DNA of 64,000 nucleotides from Batkoa obscura (Eukaryota > Entomophthoromycota > Entomophthoromycetes > Entomophthorales > Batkoaceae). The notes under the pieces are model-generated. The model was not told the origin of the DNA. It worked only from the letters and a program-made list of their open reading frames with translations, and did no database searches. The translations under genes were made by a program, and so were the position numbers. Positions 1 through 11,549 of this stretch are shown here, piece after piece. How positions within the stretch are numbered: position 1 is the first letter of the stretch; every line of letters begins with the position of its first letter. The stretch lies in assembly GCA_030770535.1 (NCBI GenBank), contig JASVEC010000021.1, positions 832,378 to 896,377 of the forward strand, written 5' to 3'.

Positions 1-1279
1 GTGATATTAAGCTTCTTTCTAGTGCTGCTGATGCCGTGATGCATAGTGGTAAAGATGCAAATACGAATGTGAATAAGCTGTATAAAGAATATAATAGTGT
101 AATTAGTTTAATATATTTATGGTAAAAGGGATTAACCATTCAAATAGAAATTCATGTTAGATTTTAACCAAATTATTACGGAGGAAGGATATGAAGGAAA
201 GGAGAACCTAGTACTGGAACTGATATCAGAATATTTTATACGTCAAGGGTATTTTGAAGCTGCTAGAATATTTTCTCACGTACTTTTTTATCAAAATGAT
301 GTTATTTTATATTTAGATATAATGTTTTTTAGGAAGCTAAAATTATGTATCCCTCTGCTTTAAAGAGTAAGTTCAATGGGTTACATACCGTGCTTGATCA
401 GATACGTCAGAGGAATTTGAATCCAGCAATAGAGTATATATTTTTGCCCTGCTTTTAGTTTAAGAATTAATGACGTTATACATAGATGGGCTAAAAATAA
501 TAGGGAGTTTTTGGATCGAAAAGGCAGCAATTTAGAATTTTGCTTACATCGAGTAAATTTTACCATGTTATATCAAGCGGGTAACTTTATGGAAGCTATG
601 ATGTATGGACAAGAAAACTTTGCTACATTCACCAACACCCATTTTAATGGTACAAATTTAGAATGTTTAAAAACGAGAATTTTATTTAATTATTTTTTAT
701 AGAGATACAAAAACTTATGGGTATGTTATCTTTTTCCCCACAGCTTAAAGAGTCTCCCTATTATGAGTTTGCTAATACCAACCAATGGCCAGATATTGAG
801 TATATGTTCACTAGAGATTTTTGTTCAGTGTTAGGGATTTCTCATGAGTCTCCATTGTACATAACGTAAGTTAATTTATTTATAAAATAGTAGTCTAACA
901 TTTGTAGTATTACGGTTGGAACAATTGCTTACCCAAAAATGATTAAAATGTTGAAATATACAAAGAAAACAACGGGTTGGTCCGAGATCGATGAGCTACA
1001 GGTAACCTGACTTTTTGATTTGTAAGTTTAAAAGTCTAAAAGCTTAAATTTTATAAGGCAGTTGCTGAACTATTAGAAAGCTGGAGATTTCATTCCATTT
1101 TTATATGTCCAGTTGATAAAGTACAAGCCTCAGACGATAATCCACCAATGATGATGACATGTGGTCATGTCATCTCTCAAGGAGCATTGCATAAAATCGC
1201 AAAGTTAAAAACTACCTTTAAATGCCCTTATTGTCCTAATGATTCTTCTATTACAGAGGTTAAAAGAATATACTTTTAA
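1..1279 (+). CDS. RMD5: GID/CTLH E3 ubiquitin ligase RING subunit (Rmd5/Gid2, RMND5-like), 5' end outside window
   Basis: This is the 3' part of the GID-complex RING subunit, which with Gid9/MAEA forms the catalytic core that ubiquitinates gluconeogenic enzymes in yeast. I see seven exons: to 98, 148-279, 333-433, 486-649, 703-865, 908-1001 and 1058-1279. Joined, they align by eye along human RMND5A: a LisH/CTLH part (ISEYFIRQGYFEAARIF), the NPAIEWAKNNREFLDRKGS stretch, NQWPDIEYMFTRDFCSVLGI, and a C-terminal degenerate RING starting FICPVDKV, then DNNPPMMMTCGHVISQGALH and FKCPYCPN, ending in KRIYF, an aromatic end like RMND5A's QIFF. The introns are 49-56 bp with GT-AG ends. The protein start lies left of the window. 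It converges on the CorA gene with a 250-bp gap. Family assignment is firm; the complex membership is inferred from the family. Confidence 0.9.
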
Positions 1280-1529
1280 GGTAATTTAAATAAGTATAAA
1301 AGCCATTAAGCTTGTATTATGACTTATTAGGGGCTGTATCAATGTTTCATTTTATATTATTATAAACGTTTATTTAAGTTTAATTGGGTATTATTTTGAA
1401 AGTTTATTTCTTTTTTGCTAATTTATTTAAAAACTAAGAACAATGAAATTAGTTCAAAAACTAAAATAATCCACATTTAAAATTAAATATATTAGAGCTA
1501 TTTTTATTATGAACTTCAAATCGAATATT

Positions 1530-3059
1530 TTAAAGGAGACCAGAACGTTTAACTAATAGATAAAACCCGAAAGCAAGGGCGAACATGAAAACCAATATCC
1601 CAAAGAACCAATAGTATGATTCGTCATCCTGACCAGGCACATGTACATTCATACCCCACAAACCAGTGACTACATTCATAGGCAAAAGAATAGATGCAAT
1701 AGCTGTAAGTTTAGCCACAACATCATTGGTACGATTGGACACTTGAGTAAGTTCAATTGAAATCTGTGCCAAATAATTGGAATGCGCTCTAGCCAATACT
1801 TTTTCATAATGTAATGAATTTTGAACCATAGTGACTAAATGATCTTGAATATCCCCCAAGTATAATTTAATATCTGAACCATTAGTGTGTCGGATACGCT
1901 CATCACATCGCATAATTAAGGCTTTAATGACATCAGGTTTGGTTGTTAATAACCTTAATAGCATAGTCACTCGTTTACGCGCATGCCCAATTCGCCTTAA
2001 CATATCTGATTGTTCATTCTCTTGTAAAATCAAAACTAATTCATCAATCGTATCTACTTCTAACTCAATATGTCTCATCATGGGAGCGAAAGAATCGGTA
2101 ATATCATCGATAATTGCATAGTTGATCCAATCGGAAGTAACATTAATAAAATCTTTAAGTTGAGAAATACGTTTTAAAACAGAGTTGACATGATACATCG
2201 GTTTTGAATGGAAAGTAATAATCCCTTCTTTGAAAACTACATTATAAACATTTAACGGATCAAGGTAGTTAGGGGAATCTGAGTTTTGCTCATAAGCTCT
2301 AAAACAAACAAAATAATATTGCTTAAATAATTCGCACTTTTCACGAATTTCTTCAGTTAAAATATCTTCTACTGTCAATGGATGGATACGAAAGATACGT
2401 GAGATAACCTTCATTTCTGCTTCAGTGGGTGAGGTAACATCCAACCAAAAATCGCCTTGTTTAATAGCATCAACCATCGAGACGCCTAAACCTCCAAATT
2501 CCCAAAAATTAGCTACTGAAATAATGCCAGTCATTTTAGAATAAAAAATAAACCTCTTTTCATCATCTACTTCCTGCTTAATTGAAGGATCATAATTTTT
2601 TGCTCCTGACTCAAAAGTATCAAATAAAAAAGGGGAGTAAGAAGTATCACCGGATAATATTTTCTCTAGACTGGTTAAATCGATTCCCCTCTCATCTTGA
2701 TCCAATGGGAAACAAACATCTGCTTCTGGGTCCTCATCAAATTCTACTGATTCTGAAATGACTACTTCTGGTACCGTTAACCTATCTACAGCCTGAGATG
2801 CAGCTTCTCTATCCACTGAACTTTTGCGTCTTATCATGTTGTAGATTGAATTCTTTCTCCCTCTCCCTTCTTCTTTAACTTCGTTTCCTTTTTCGTTCTT
2901 ACTGTTACCAGAATCCGTAGAGCCTTTACGTTTCATAAATTGAAATCTGGAAGGCTTTGGTTCGTGTTCGTGTTCGTTATTGTTATCACTCATTGAGCTG
3001 CTGTCTTGTTCAATAGGGGAGTCAATTTTATAATAATTGCTGAAAGTTTCTTTTGGCAT
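1530..3059 (-). CDS. CorA-family Mg2+ transporter, fungal ALR/MNR2 type
   Basis: Single-exon gene for a 509-residue CorA protein that would move Mg2+ across the plasma or vacuolar membrane as a pentamer. The first ~120 residues are hydrophilic and charged (DEDPEADVCFPLD), as in fungal Alr1/Mnr2. Then comes the cytosolic funnel domain with FWLDVTSPTEAEM and IFRIHPLTVEDILTEEIREK, a long helical stretch, and two C-terminal membrane segments. The signature GMN is present at residues 469-471 (LWGMNVHVPG) at the end of TM1, followed by an acidic loop (GQDDESYYW) and TM2. The ATG at 3059 gives MPKETFSNY and is the first in-frame Met. Length is somewhat short of the yeast proteins (Alr1, Mnr2), so plasma membrane (Alr) versus vacuole (Mnr2) cannot be decided from sequence. 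Confidence 0.92.
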   Translation of the reverse strand: MPKETFSNYYKIDSPIEQDSSSMSDNNNEHEHEPKPSRFQFMKRKGSTDSGNSKNEKGNEVKEEGRGRKNSIYNMIRRKSSVDREAASQAVDRLTVPEVVISESVEFDEDPEADVCFPLDQDERGIDLTSLEKILSGDTSYSPFLFDTFESGAKNYDPSIKQEVDDEKRFIFYSKMTGIISVANFWEFGGLGVSMVDAIKQGDFWLDVTSPTEAEMKVISRIFRIHPLTVEDILTEEIREKCELFKQYYFVCFRAYEQNSDSPNYLDPLNVYNVVFKEGIITFHSKPMYHVNSVLKRISQLKDFINVTSDWINYAIIDDITDSFAPMMRHIELEVDTIDELVLILQENEQSDMLRRIGHARKRVTMLLRLLTTKPDVIKALIMRCDERIRHTNGSDIKLYLGDIQDHLVTMVQNSLHYEKVLARAHSNYLAQISIELTQVSNRTNDVVAKLTAIASILLPMNVVTGLWGMNVHVPGQDDESYYWFFGILVFMFALAFGFYLLVKRSGLL

Positions 3060-4430
3060 AGTTTAAATTGACTAATAGGGCATTGGGTTTTATGACTATC
3101 TTGAGTTAAAGTTGATAGCCAATAATAGAGTCTAAGTGGGGTAAATAGGAGTAAGAGAGAATGATTTCAATTTGATCTTTTTATAAGCATAGTCGTAAAA
3201 ATTGTGCTTGAATCTAGAAGTTTTAATTTAGATAGACTTTGTCTTTATTTAGTAAAATGAGATCATAGTTAATCCATCCCATTACCCCAATTAGTGATTG
3301 TTTGGCTAATTTAACCATTCACTAATTTAATTATAATAAATTTAAAGTTATCAGATAAAATTTAATTTAAAAGATCCCAAAGATATGGAAGTCAGGTATA
3401 AATTATTTGATAATAGTTTTGATTCATCAAATCAAACATCCGTTCCTGACCCTTGTTACACAACAACGAATTTTTTAATTGCTCTGATTTAGTATAATAA
3501 AATATATTTCATTATATTTAAATTATCAAGTCGAATTATAAATCTTAAATAAAATAGAACTCTTAGTCTATTTCACTTATGTCCTATATTTGTTTTAATG
3601 AAGGAGATTTCAGTACAGTTTATACACTCAATATTTTATTATTTAACAATAAAAACAATATTGCGCTTATTAGCTAATTATATTCATTATTTAATGTATC
3701 CTTTAGGCTAAAATGTTAAATTAGAAAATGACTATTTTTTTTAAAGCAGAGTTGAGGTTGCTTAAGGTATATTAAGAACAAGCTTTAAAAGGAACTTTAC
3801 AAGATTTCTTTAAATCTCTTGTAATATTTTGGAAAAACAATTACAATTATAAACTAATTTTTAATAAGGTTTAAAAGTGTGGCTTTCTTTCAAAGATAAA
3901 TATAATCCTTTATGATACCTATAAATAGCTACTTTATTTAATTTGATCAAGATCTTTTTAATTAAATCAATACCAAATATATAAATCATTACTATTTTAT
4001 AAATTGTATTATTATATCTACAAAGAATACATGTATGAAGTGTTTATATTATTATTGATGGTTTTACGAATATATATATAATACTACTTTTATTTCAAAT
4101 AAAGAAAATAATACAGTATAACTAATAGTGACATTTTAAATTCATAAAAATAATTTGATTTTTAAAACTTGAATAAAAAGCTTAAAATGTAAAGATAAGT
4201 TATCACAAAAAAAATGATAATTTTGAAGCTACGAAACATACTTTTATATTTTATTATAGGTTATTTCATATCATTTAATCTGATAATGACATTACATTAA
4301 ATTTATATCAAAAACATCAACTAAAAAATTAATCCTATTATGAAATATTTAATGCATTTATCATCTCATATTTTAATTCTCAGAATAAAACCAAATGTAA
4401 CATACTTATATTAGTATAAAGACCAAAAGC
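3060..4430. other. AT-rich intergenic region, no gene seen
   Basis: About 1.4 kb between the 5' end of the CorA gene and the 3' end of the Zrg17-like gene. Only short open frames and A/T runs; no tRNA-like box B, repeat family member or conserved peptide was recognised. It should hold the CorA promoter next to 3060. Confidence 0.5.
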
Positions 4431-6276
4431 TTACTGCGTGAGCTCAATGCTAAACTGGTCAATAACTCCTTTAAATGGGGAACTCAATAGCAGTGGATCA
4501 ATTTCATTCAAATTAACATTAGCATGTGCAAAGATTTGAACGGTACCCATAAACTCCCCATACCCATTTTGCCATATGTGTAAGTTGTCATAACGGTCAA
4601 TAAAGGGTAATGAAGTAACCTAAAAAATTTAATAAGGAACTAATAAAGAACATTACTAAATTACATCATTCAAAGCCTTTTTTACTGGCGACTGTAAAAA
4701 GGAAGGTAAGGTATGCATTAGAATCATTGAGATTCTTATTGAAAGGGGAGTGGTAAGATATAAAAGCACTATGGCCTGCATAAGTGAGATCATTGAATCA
4801 AAAAATTCTGGATGAAATCTATGAATTGAATTAATGAGTGCTATACAATAAAGAAATTGCTTTACCCAAAAGTGTTATTGGTTAAAAGACAAAGACTACA
4901 CATTGAAAAAAATAACGACGAAACTATAAAGGAGTTGATGGACTTCAAATGCTTAATCGAGGTTGATTTGTTTTTTTGGAATCGAACTATAAATATTGAT
5001 AAAATATTGGTTTATAAGTGTATTAAATTTACGTTGAGCAAAAAAACCATGTGTTCTATAAGGAAACATTGTAGCAAGATATACGAAAATATTAATAATA
5101 ATAGGGATACAAAGGTAATAGCTATGAAGTAAATAAAAAAAATAAACTTATGAATAAACAAGAAAATTACCCATAACCGAGGAACAAAGTGCTTGGGTTA
5201 ATAGAATGGTCAAACTCTCCCAAAAGTAAGGTCTCAAGTCCTTCCTTGATCATATTTATGGATGCAAATAGTCCGTAAATTACAGTAACAAAATTAACCA
5301 CAATTTCAAATCGCTTTAAACTAGTCATATATAAGAGAAAGCGAAAATAGAAAAAATAATGACTTACCCATAAGGATATACGTTCGAGCTATCACTAATG
5401 CTAGGCTCGACCGTTAGCTTTGCTAAAAGTGAGTTTGCAAGTCCTAAGCTATCAAAGATAGTCACATAGCCAATACCAGCAAGAGCTTTGAAAAATATAG
5501 CTGTTGTAACTTTAAATAAAAAACAATTTACCTAAACTTTCCACAAAAATTGACGAAGTAAGAATAAAGAAACCCAATAATGTTTGGAGTATAGTAAACT
5601 GAAGTAATCTTTTGCAGTGGTTAGATTGGTGGGAGCCAATTCGCATTATAAGTTGGTAAAAACTTAATTTATCTCGAAACGCTTCATTAAAACTTGGTAA
5701 ATTTAATATCTGTCCATCAAAGGAATCTAAAATATGCCCATTCTCTGAATGATCATGGCCATGATCGTGACTGTGGTCATGTTTATGACCATGTCCGTGA
5801 CTATGGTCATGATTGTGATTATGTTCGTGACTATGGTCATGATTATGATTGTGATCGTGATTATGACTATGGTTGTGACTATGATCATGGGTATGGTTAT
5901 GAACATTATGGCTATGGCTGTGGTTGTGACTATGATCGTTGTCACCATTGTGCTCATTATGAGTGTTTAATGAAGCTCCAAGGGAGTGATTATGTGAAAT
6001 ACCATTATGTTTATGATTATTTAAATGGCCTTCGCTATTTAATTTTGCCATATTTTCATGATTTTTTGTTTCCAGCCCATTTTTACTATTTGATTCTAAT
6101 TAATAGGAATTAAAGTATTCGTTTATATTAAGTTACTTATTTCTAAATGAAGAGTTTGAACGAGATGAGGCATTAGATAAACTCTTTGTATTCTTTGGAT
6201 AATACATCATTGAATCATCGTCATAATTCGATTTATTTTTTGTCTTTGTTGAACTGTTGAAACTTTCTTGAGTCAT
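4431..6276 (-). CDS. Zrg17/ZnT6-like cation diffusion facilitator, His-rich N terminus, likely catalytically inactive partner subunit
   Basis: Eight exons (minus strand, coding order): 6137-6276, 5532-6085, 5368-5500, 5171-5320, 5033-5121, 4866-4986, 4665-4818, 4431-4619, all joining in frame with GT-AG introns. The ATG at 6276 (MTQESF) is the first true Met; the frame is open a little upstream through a non-ATG codon. After a long His/Asp/Asn repeat come a membrane segment (LLQFTILQTLLGFFILTSSI), a second with IFDSLGLANSLLAKL, the CDF signature VYPYGLKRFEIVVNFV, two further pairs of hydrophobic segments, and a C-terminal domain (NLHIWQNGYGEFMGTVQIFA) resembling ZnT6/ZnT5. The HxxxD zinc-site residues of TM2 and TM5 are not both present: TM2 keeps Asp but has no His at the expected place, and TM5 (SSLFFSMCSLCLL) has neither. 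Yeast Zrg17 and ZnT6 are likewise degenerate and act as heterodimer partners of Msc2/ZnT5 in the early secretory pathway; that role is inferred here. Confidence 0.8.
5727..5960 (-). repeat. His-rich hexanucleotide-like coding repeat (HDHSHN...)
   Basis: The second exon of the Zrg17-like gene has ~75 codons of tandem His, Asp, Ser and Asn built from CAT/CAC + GAT/GAC/AAT steps. Because the unit is near-regular, all neighbouring frames on both strands are also open, which creates spurious ORFs. In the CDF family such His loops buffer or sense zinc; here the tract lies before the first membrane segment. Confidence 0.85.
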
Positions 6277-6612
6277 AGTATTATAGCTTCTCACTTCGAA
6301 ATAAAAAGTTGAATTGACCAAATTTGGAATACTAGGGAAAATATTAGTGCTTCTACTGCCAATTAATCGACTTAATTATTCACCACTAGCTTTATTTTGA
6401 TTGGCGGTTTATTTTCTGTTTTTAGCCACAATGATTAAGCTTTTGATCTTAAAGTATAAGCTTAATTGGACCAAGAAATTGAGGTGATGATTGGCTTAGA
6501 TTTTTTTATGAAGTTACAGTTGAAATTTAAAAAAATAAAGAGCATTTTAGTTAGACTGCATATAATAATCAACCCTAGTTAATTTAAAAAACAAATATAT
6601 AATAGAATAACT
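6277..6612. promoter_or_regulatory. Divergent promoter between Zrg17-like gene and SIT4
   Basis: The two start codons are 336 bp apart and point away from each other. The interval carries three ATTGG (inverted CCAAT) motifs at about 6400-6404, 6465-6469 and 6490-6494. They read CCAAT on the strand of the Zrg17-like gene. CCAAT boxes are bound by the Hap/NF-Y complex in fungi; function here is inferred from spacing only. Confidence 0.35.
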
Positions 6613-7885
6613 ATGGCTGGGCCCGATCAATGGATTGAAACTTTAAGAAAATGTCAATATTTGTCAGAAAACGAGATGAAAAAACTATGTGAGATGGTAA
6701 ATTATAAAAACAAGAAACTTTTTAAGAATAGGCGCTAAGCTAGGAGTAATTTATAGGTAAAAGAACTGTTAATGGAAGAAAGTAATGTTCAGCCTGTATC
6801 CTCACCTGTGACTGTTTGTGGTGATATTCATGGTCAGTTTTATGACCTTTTGAAGCTTTTTAAAGTTGGTGGTGAAGTCCCAGATACTAATTATATCTTT
6901 ATGGTAAACTTTTTGATTTAATTTGGAATTTAATTGAATTTTTAAAATAGGGAGATTTTGTTGATAGAGGGTACTACAGTTTAGAGACTTTTAGTTTATT
7001 GATGGCTTTAAAAGCACGGTAAGCTTACTATTTTTTGTTGGTTCTTTGATATTCATACTTTGTATAGTTATCCTTCAAAAATTACACTTTTGAGAGGAAA
7101 TCATGAAAGTAGACAAATAACTCAGGTTTATGGATTCTATGGTAAATAAATTTTTAAGAAGAAGAATAAATACCTAATTGTTCTTAGAGGAATGTCATAA
7201 TAAGTATGGAAATGCAAATGTATGGAAAGCTTGTTGTCAAGTTTTTGATTATTTGGGTTTAGCAGCGGTATATTACTATTTTAAACAAAAATGAGTAAAC
7301 TAAATAAAATACTAGATTGTTGATGGAAGAATTTTATGCGTCCATGGCGGGTTATCACCACATATTCGAACTTTAGATCAAATTCGAACTATTCAACGTT
7401 GCCAAGAAATTCCTCATGATGGCGCTTTTTGTGGTAATAATAATTATTAAAGAATAACGAACTATATTAATATTTTAAAAGACTTAATGTGGTCAGATCC
7501 AGACCATGTTTCTAGTTGGGCAGTATCACCAAGAGGTGCGGGATGGCTATTTGGAGGTCAAGTTACAAATGAAGTAAATGAATAGTAAAATTTAAAAAAT
7601 AAAATACTTACGATTTAAAAGTTCAATCATGTTAATGGACTTGAACTTATAGCACGAGCCCATCAACTTGTTCAAGAAGGATATAAATTTATGTTTGATG
7701 ATAAAAATTTAGTCACTGTATGGTCAGCACCAAACTACTGTTATCGATGTGGGAATGTAGCATCTATTATGAAAATAAGTGAAAACGAAAAAGTGGATGA
7801 TTCTTCTTTTATGATTTTCCAAGCTGTGCCCGATAATGAACGTACGGTGCCTAATCGCTCTGCTTCTAATAATTATTTCTTGTAA
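6613..7885 (+). CDS. SIT4: Sit4/PP6-type serine/threonine protein phosphatase catalytic subunit, one apparent frameshift
   Basis: Catalytic subunit of the PP6/Sit4 metallophosphatase, a regulator of cell cycle and TOR signalling with SAP/SAPS partners. Eight exons: 6613-6696, 6757-6903, 6951-7018, 7069-7141, 7188-7267, 7316-7433, 7482-7573, 7622-7885. The N terminus [20 protein letters not shown] and [14 protein letters not shown] match Sit4 more closely than PP2A or PP4. Metal and catalytic motifs are complete: [46 protein letters not shown], and the C-terminal NYFL that is methylated in PP2A-like enzymes. Oddity: exon 4 reads one base short near 7075-7081, where TATCCTTCAAAATTACAC needs one more A to encode YPSKITL; all other exons keep phase. 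This is either an assembly indel in an A run or a real frameshift. Confidence 0.92.
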
Positions 7886-9097
7886 AGATTAGAAGAATTA
7901 TTTTTGATTTATGATTGTATTGAATGTACTGAGATAAGTTTAGCTATTGGAAATTGTTAACGTTTATAGGATTAATATGCATAATTTTTTTAATTTTGAT
8001 TTATTTTGACATGCAACTACCATTTTAAACATTAAAATTTTTAGTTTCAATTGAATTGTTAAAGATAGATTTCAAGAATTATTTAACTATTTACAATTAA
8101 TGTATATACTTTTGATAGAACGGTATACTTTGAATAGAAATATAGTATTTATTTAAACATTAATATAAAGCGTTTTAGATCTTCTATTACATAAAATACA
8201 CATTACTTTTAATTGATTTTCACTAACTTTCATATTCGTCTTGTTTGTGTTGATTTTAATTCGAAAGCAAAAAGCCTTTTCTGATTTATTATACTAATAA
8301 AATAGCACTATGGGGAACATTTCAATTACAGATTAGTGCAACTTATATGGCACTTTACTACTAAAGCGTATAAATAAGTAAATAAGTAAATTAGTAGGCC
8401 AAAAAAGTTTTATTCCAAAAAAAATGCTTAGATTTATTACACAATCGACTTACAGAGTGGCTATAGCTCAAAGCAACATCTTTAAAGCTTGATTAAAAAA
8501 ATTATTAAGAAATAAAAACTAAAAAAATCAACATAAATGTAAAAATATTATTTATTCTAAATTAATATATTATATACTGGCTATGTTATTAATATTGAAA
8601 CAACAGGGATTATAAAAAATCTTGCCAAGCTTTTTAACCAAAAATTAAAATTATACAGCAGTTTATAGATCCTATATTTAAATACTTTCCAAAAATTTAA
8701 AATAAAAGGCACGATATAATAGCTTAGTATGTAATATATATATTAGATAGAAATTACTCTTTAAACTTTAGTTATTTATAAAATGATTTTTGATTTTTAT
8801 GTCCCTTTTTATAATCTTTAGCAGCTATTTTTTTTCACCTTCATTACTTTTTTATAAGATCTTTAAGGTCACTACTACTTTACTTTAAATTAAAGCCGCT
8901 CTGTACTTAAAATAATAGATTATGACTTTAGTATCATTTATTTAAAACTCCAAACATAACAATATTATACCTATTACTTAATAATGGTATTTTAAACAAA
9001 ATTTTATAATTTATCAAATTTTAAAAACTTAAAATTTAAATGGCTTTATTTGAAAAATTAAGTGGCAGGATATTTAGCAGTAAGGTGATGTAGCTCT
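7886..9097. other. AT-rich intergenic region, no gene seen
   Basis: 1.2 kb between the 3' ends of SIT4 (+) and the small heat-shock gene (-), so it holds two terminator regions. No ORF of note, repeat copy or RNA gene recognised. Confidence 0.5.
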
Positions 9098-9544
9098 TTA
9101 TTCAATTGCGATTGTGTGTTGCTGATGCTCCTTGTTTACATCTCTTGGTACCTTAACATATAACAAGCCATTGTTGAAACTAGCCTTGATATCATCAGTT
9201 TTAGAATCTATTGGAATATTAAAGCTACGAGTAAAGCTTCCATAACTACGTTCACTATAACTTACAGTCCCTTCTTGATAGCTCTTATCTCGTTTACTCT
9301 CTCCATAAATTACTAAACGACGGCAATCGTCTGAAACATTAACATGGATATCGTTCTTATTAAACCCCGCAAGTTCTGCTTGAACCACCGTTTCATCCTC
9401 TTTGCGGATCACTTCTACTTTAGGGCTAAAAGAATAATCTGAAGTATCACTAAAGAAGGGATCATAGTTAAGTAAGTGGTGATGTGGATAGCCAATTCTT
9501 GAATCAAAAGGTAAGGAACTTCCAAGATAGCGACTTAAGGACAT
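9098..9544 (-). CDS. Small heat-shock protein, Hsp20/alpha-crystallin family
   Basis: Intronless 148-residue cytosolic holdase chaperone. The variable N-terminal arm (~residues 1-40, rich in Tyr/His/Phe) is followed by the alpha-crystallin domain (~42-138) with VEVIRKEDETVVQAELAGF, the beta-strand and loop region GSFTRSFNIPID, and the family hallmark IKASFNNGLLYVKVPR (A-x-x-x-N-G-L). The C-terminal tail ends HTIAIE, carrying the I-x-I motif that drives oligomer assembly. Length is typical for a fungal sHSP. No perfect heat-shock element (three alternating GAA/TTC units) was found in the first 250 bp upstream, though single half-sites occur. Confidence 0.95.
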   Translation of the reverse strand: MSLSRYLGSSLPFDSRIGYPHHHLLNYDPFFSDTSDYSFSPKVEVIRKEDETVVQAELAGFNKNDIHVNVSDDCRRLVIYGESKRDKSYQEGTVSYSERSYGSFTRSFNIPIDSKTDDIKASFNNGLLYVKVPRDVNKEHQQHTIAIE

Positions 9545-11549
9545 TTTGTGTTTTTTTAATCAATTCTTAATGAATGAAGTTTAGATAAATCCAAGGTTCA
9601 TATACTTTTTTTTTCGATACTTAGTCCAATGCTAAGTGCCTCAGTCTGTTTTCTAGATAAAGCTCAAGTCGTCTCTTTTACTCTATGATAGTAGCTAATG
9701 CATTGAACTAAGTTTAAAACAATACTTACATTATTCTCTAATGCTTACAGCGCTTTTACTTGTTTTAGAAGTTTATTAACATTAAACAACAAAAATTGTC
9801 ATACTTACAACTAATCAATTGATTTAAAGAAAATAAATAAAACAATTGGCTTAGTTGCTTGTTCTTTTTAAAAAGGAGTTCATTGTGACGTGGATTTTAG
9901 AAAGTTGAGTCTTTACTATTTATAACTGAACTATTGTTAACGTTAAACAACAATTTAATTCGTTTAATTTAGGTATATTACTATAAAAATTATAAAGAAA
10001 TAAATTTAGTATCAATGAGCAGAAGTTTAAAGCACATGCTTGCTAAGGGAATAAAAAAGAGGACTTAGTTGGAAATTTGGGTGTTCCAAGGAGTAAGAAA
10101 GTAAAGAAGTAAAAAATGATAGTTTTTTACAAAATTTCCTGAATTCATTCACACTTTACTGATTGAAATTACCAAGGAAGGCATTAATAATGGGTGAGGG
10201 AAATAGTCTCTTATAAATGATATGTATGATAAACAAAAGGAAAATTCAGTGAAGATGAGAGTTTATTTTTATGTATATAGTTTAATTATGTTCCATTCTT
10301 AAAATAAGTTGCGCCATATTTCTTAAATTTAGAATCCAAGTCATCATAGCGCAGTTTAACAATGTTCAAATTATTTCATATTTCATTAAAATGTCCAAAA
10401 GTTAAGAAATTATAATCAGTTATTAATCGAACTAATTTTTTTATTTTTTATTTTTATGTCATATAGTTTATACTAATATAATTAAACTAATCCAATGAAG
10501 TTTATAGTCATCAATTGCCTATTTGAATTAAAGCGTCAATAACATCTTGGTAGTGTAATAGATATCAAAATTTAATTCGTTAAAGTGAATATAAGTGACG
10601 CTTTATTTTTATTTATAAAGTAAATTGAACTTAGAATCTAATAATTTAAATCAATGAATTAATAGAAAGTCCGCTCTAAGTATAAATAGTAATTAACTAT
10701 TCGATTGTAACTTAAATTGCTGTTTCAATCAAAGGTTTTGTAGAGAAATTATAGCTATAATAAATGTGTTTAATAGGGTTTAGTGCATACGGCTTTTTAA
10801 TTTTTTAAATTCTAACTAATGTTTTTATAAACATTTTAGATTCTTTTAGTCCTATACAGAGTTGAATTGATTCTGAAAAATCTCAATATAATTAAAAATA
10901 GAATGGAAGCGTATGTAATATAACTGTGGGCCCATAATAATAGAAGCATAAGTACAGGGCGTAATTATAATGATACATACTTTTGTGGATAATAAACCAG
11001 GAGTAATCAAATATAGTAAAATAAAATATTTACTACGTATTTTTTATCAAATATAGTCAAGTAAAATTCTAATAATAAGCTTAGTGATAAAGATTAAAAT
11101 AATCTTTACTAATAAACAACCAGCTAAACTTTTAACACTTGGTGGCTTTTAGCTTTTATCAAAAGATCATACTTTAAAACGATATCAACTATTAGAACTG
11201 AGATAAGTTTTTGAGGATGATTGTAGGATCCAAACATTATTGACTCAATGTCTTTATAGAAAAAAGAATCAAATGATATTGATGTTTACTAAACTCAAGC
11301 TTGGTGTAGTCAATACTCGTTTTTGCTCACTTTAATCCTTGATTATGAATTAAAGTCAAAAAGTAGTTATTTTATATGTTACAATTCCCCGAGAATAAAA
11401 AAATAGCAATTTCGCTTTAGGAACCAATATGCATCACATTCTTCATAAACCGGTTTGATTTATAAAAAAATTAACACTTCCATTTTTGGTATTTGTAAAA
11501 AGCTATAAAAAAAGAATTACACTACTTTTATCTCTTTTATTATCTTATA
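9545..11549. other. Intergenic region between divergent Hsp20 and lipase genes
   Basis: 2.0 kb holding the promoters of both flanking genes. Very A/T-rich with no long frame. No member of the repeat families described elsewhere was seen. Confidence 0.5.

Noticed and set aside
4857-5132. 91-codon plus-strand frame
   Set aside because: Antisense to two exons of the Zrg17-like gene, whose splice sites and phases all fit.
5694-6113. Several overlapping open frames on both strands over the His tract
   Set aside because: They are by-products of the regular CAT/GAT repeat in the Zrg17-like exon and have extreme composition (runs of Met, Ile, Thr or Tyr/Asp).
9545-9800. Heat-shock elements upstream of the Hsp20 gene
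   Set aside because: Only isolated GAA/TTC half-sites; no array of three alternating units.
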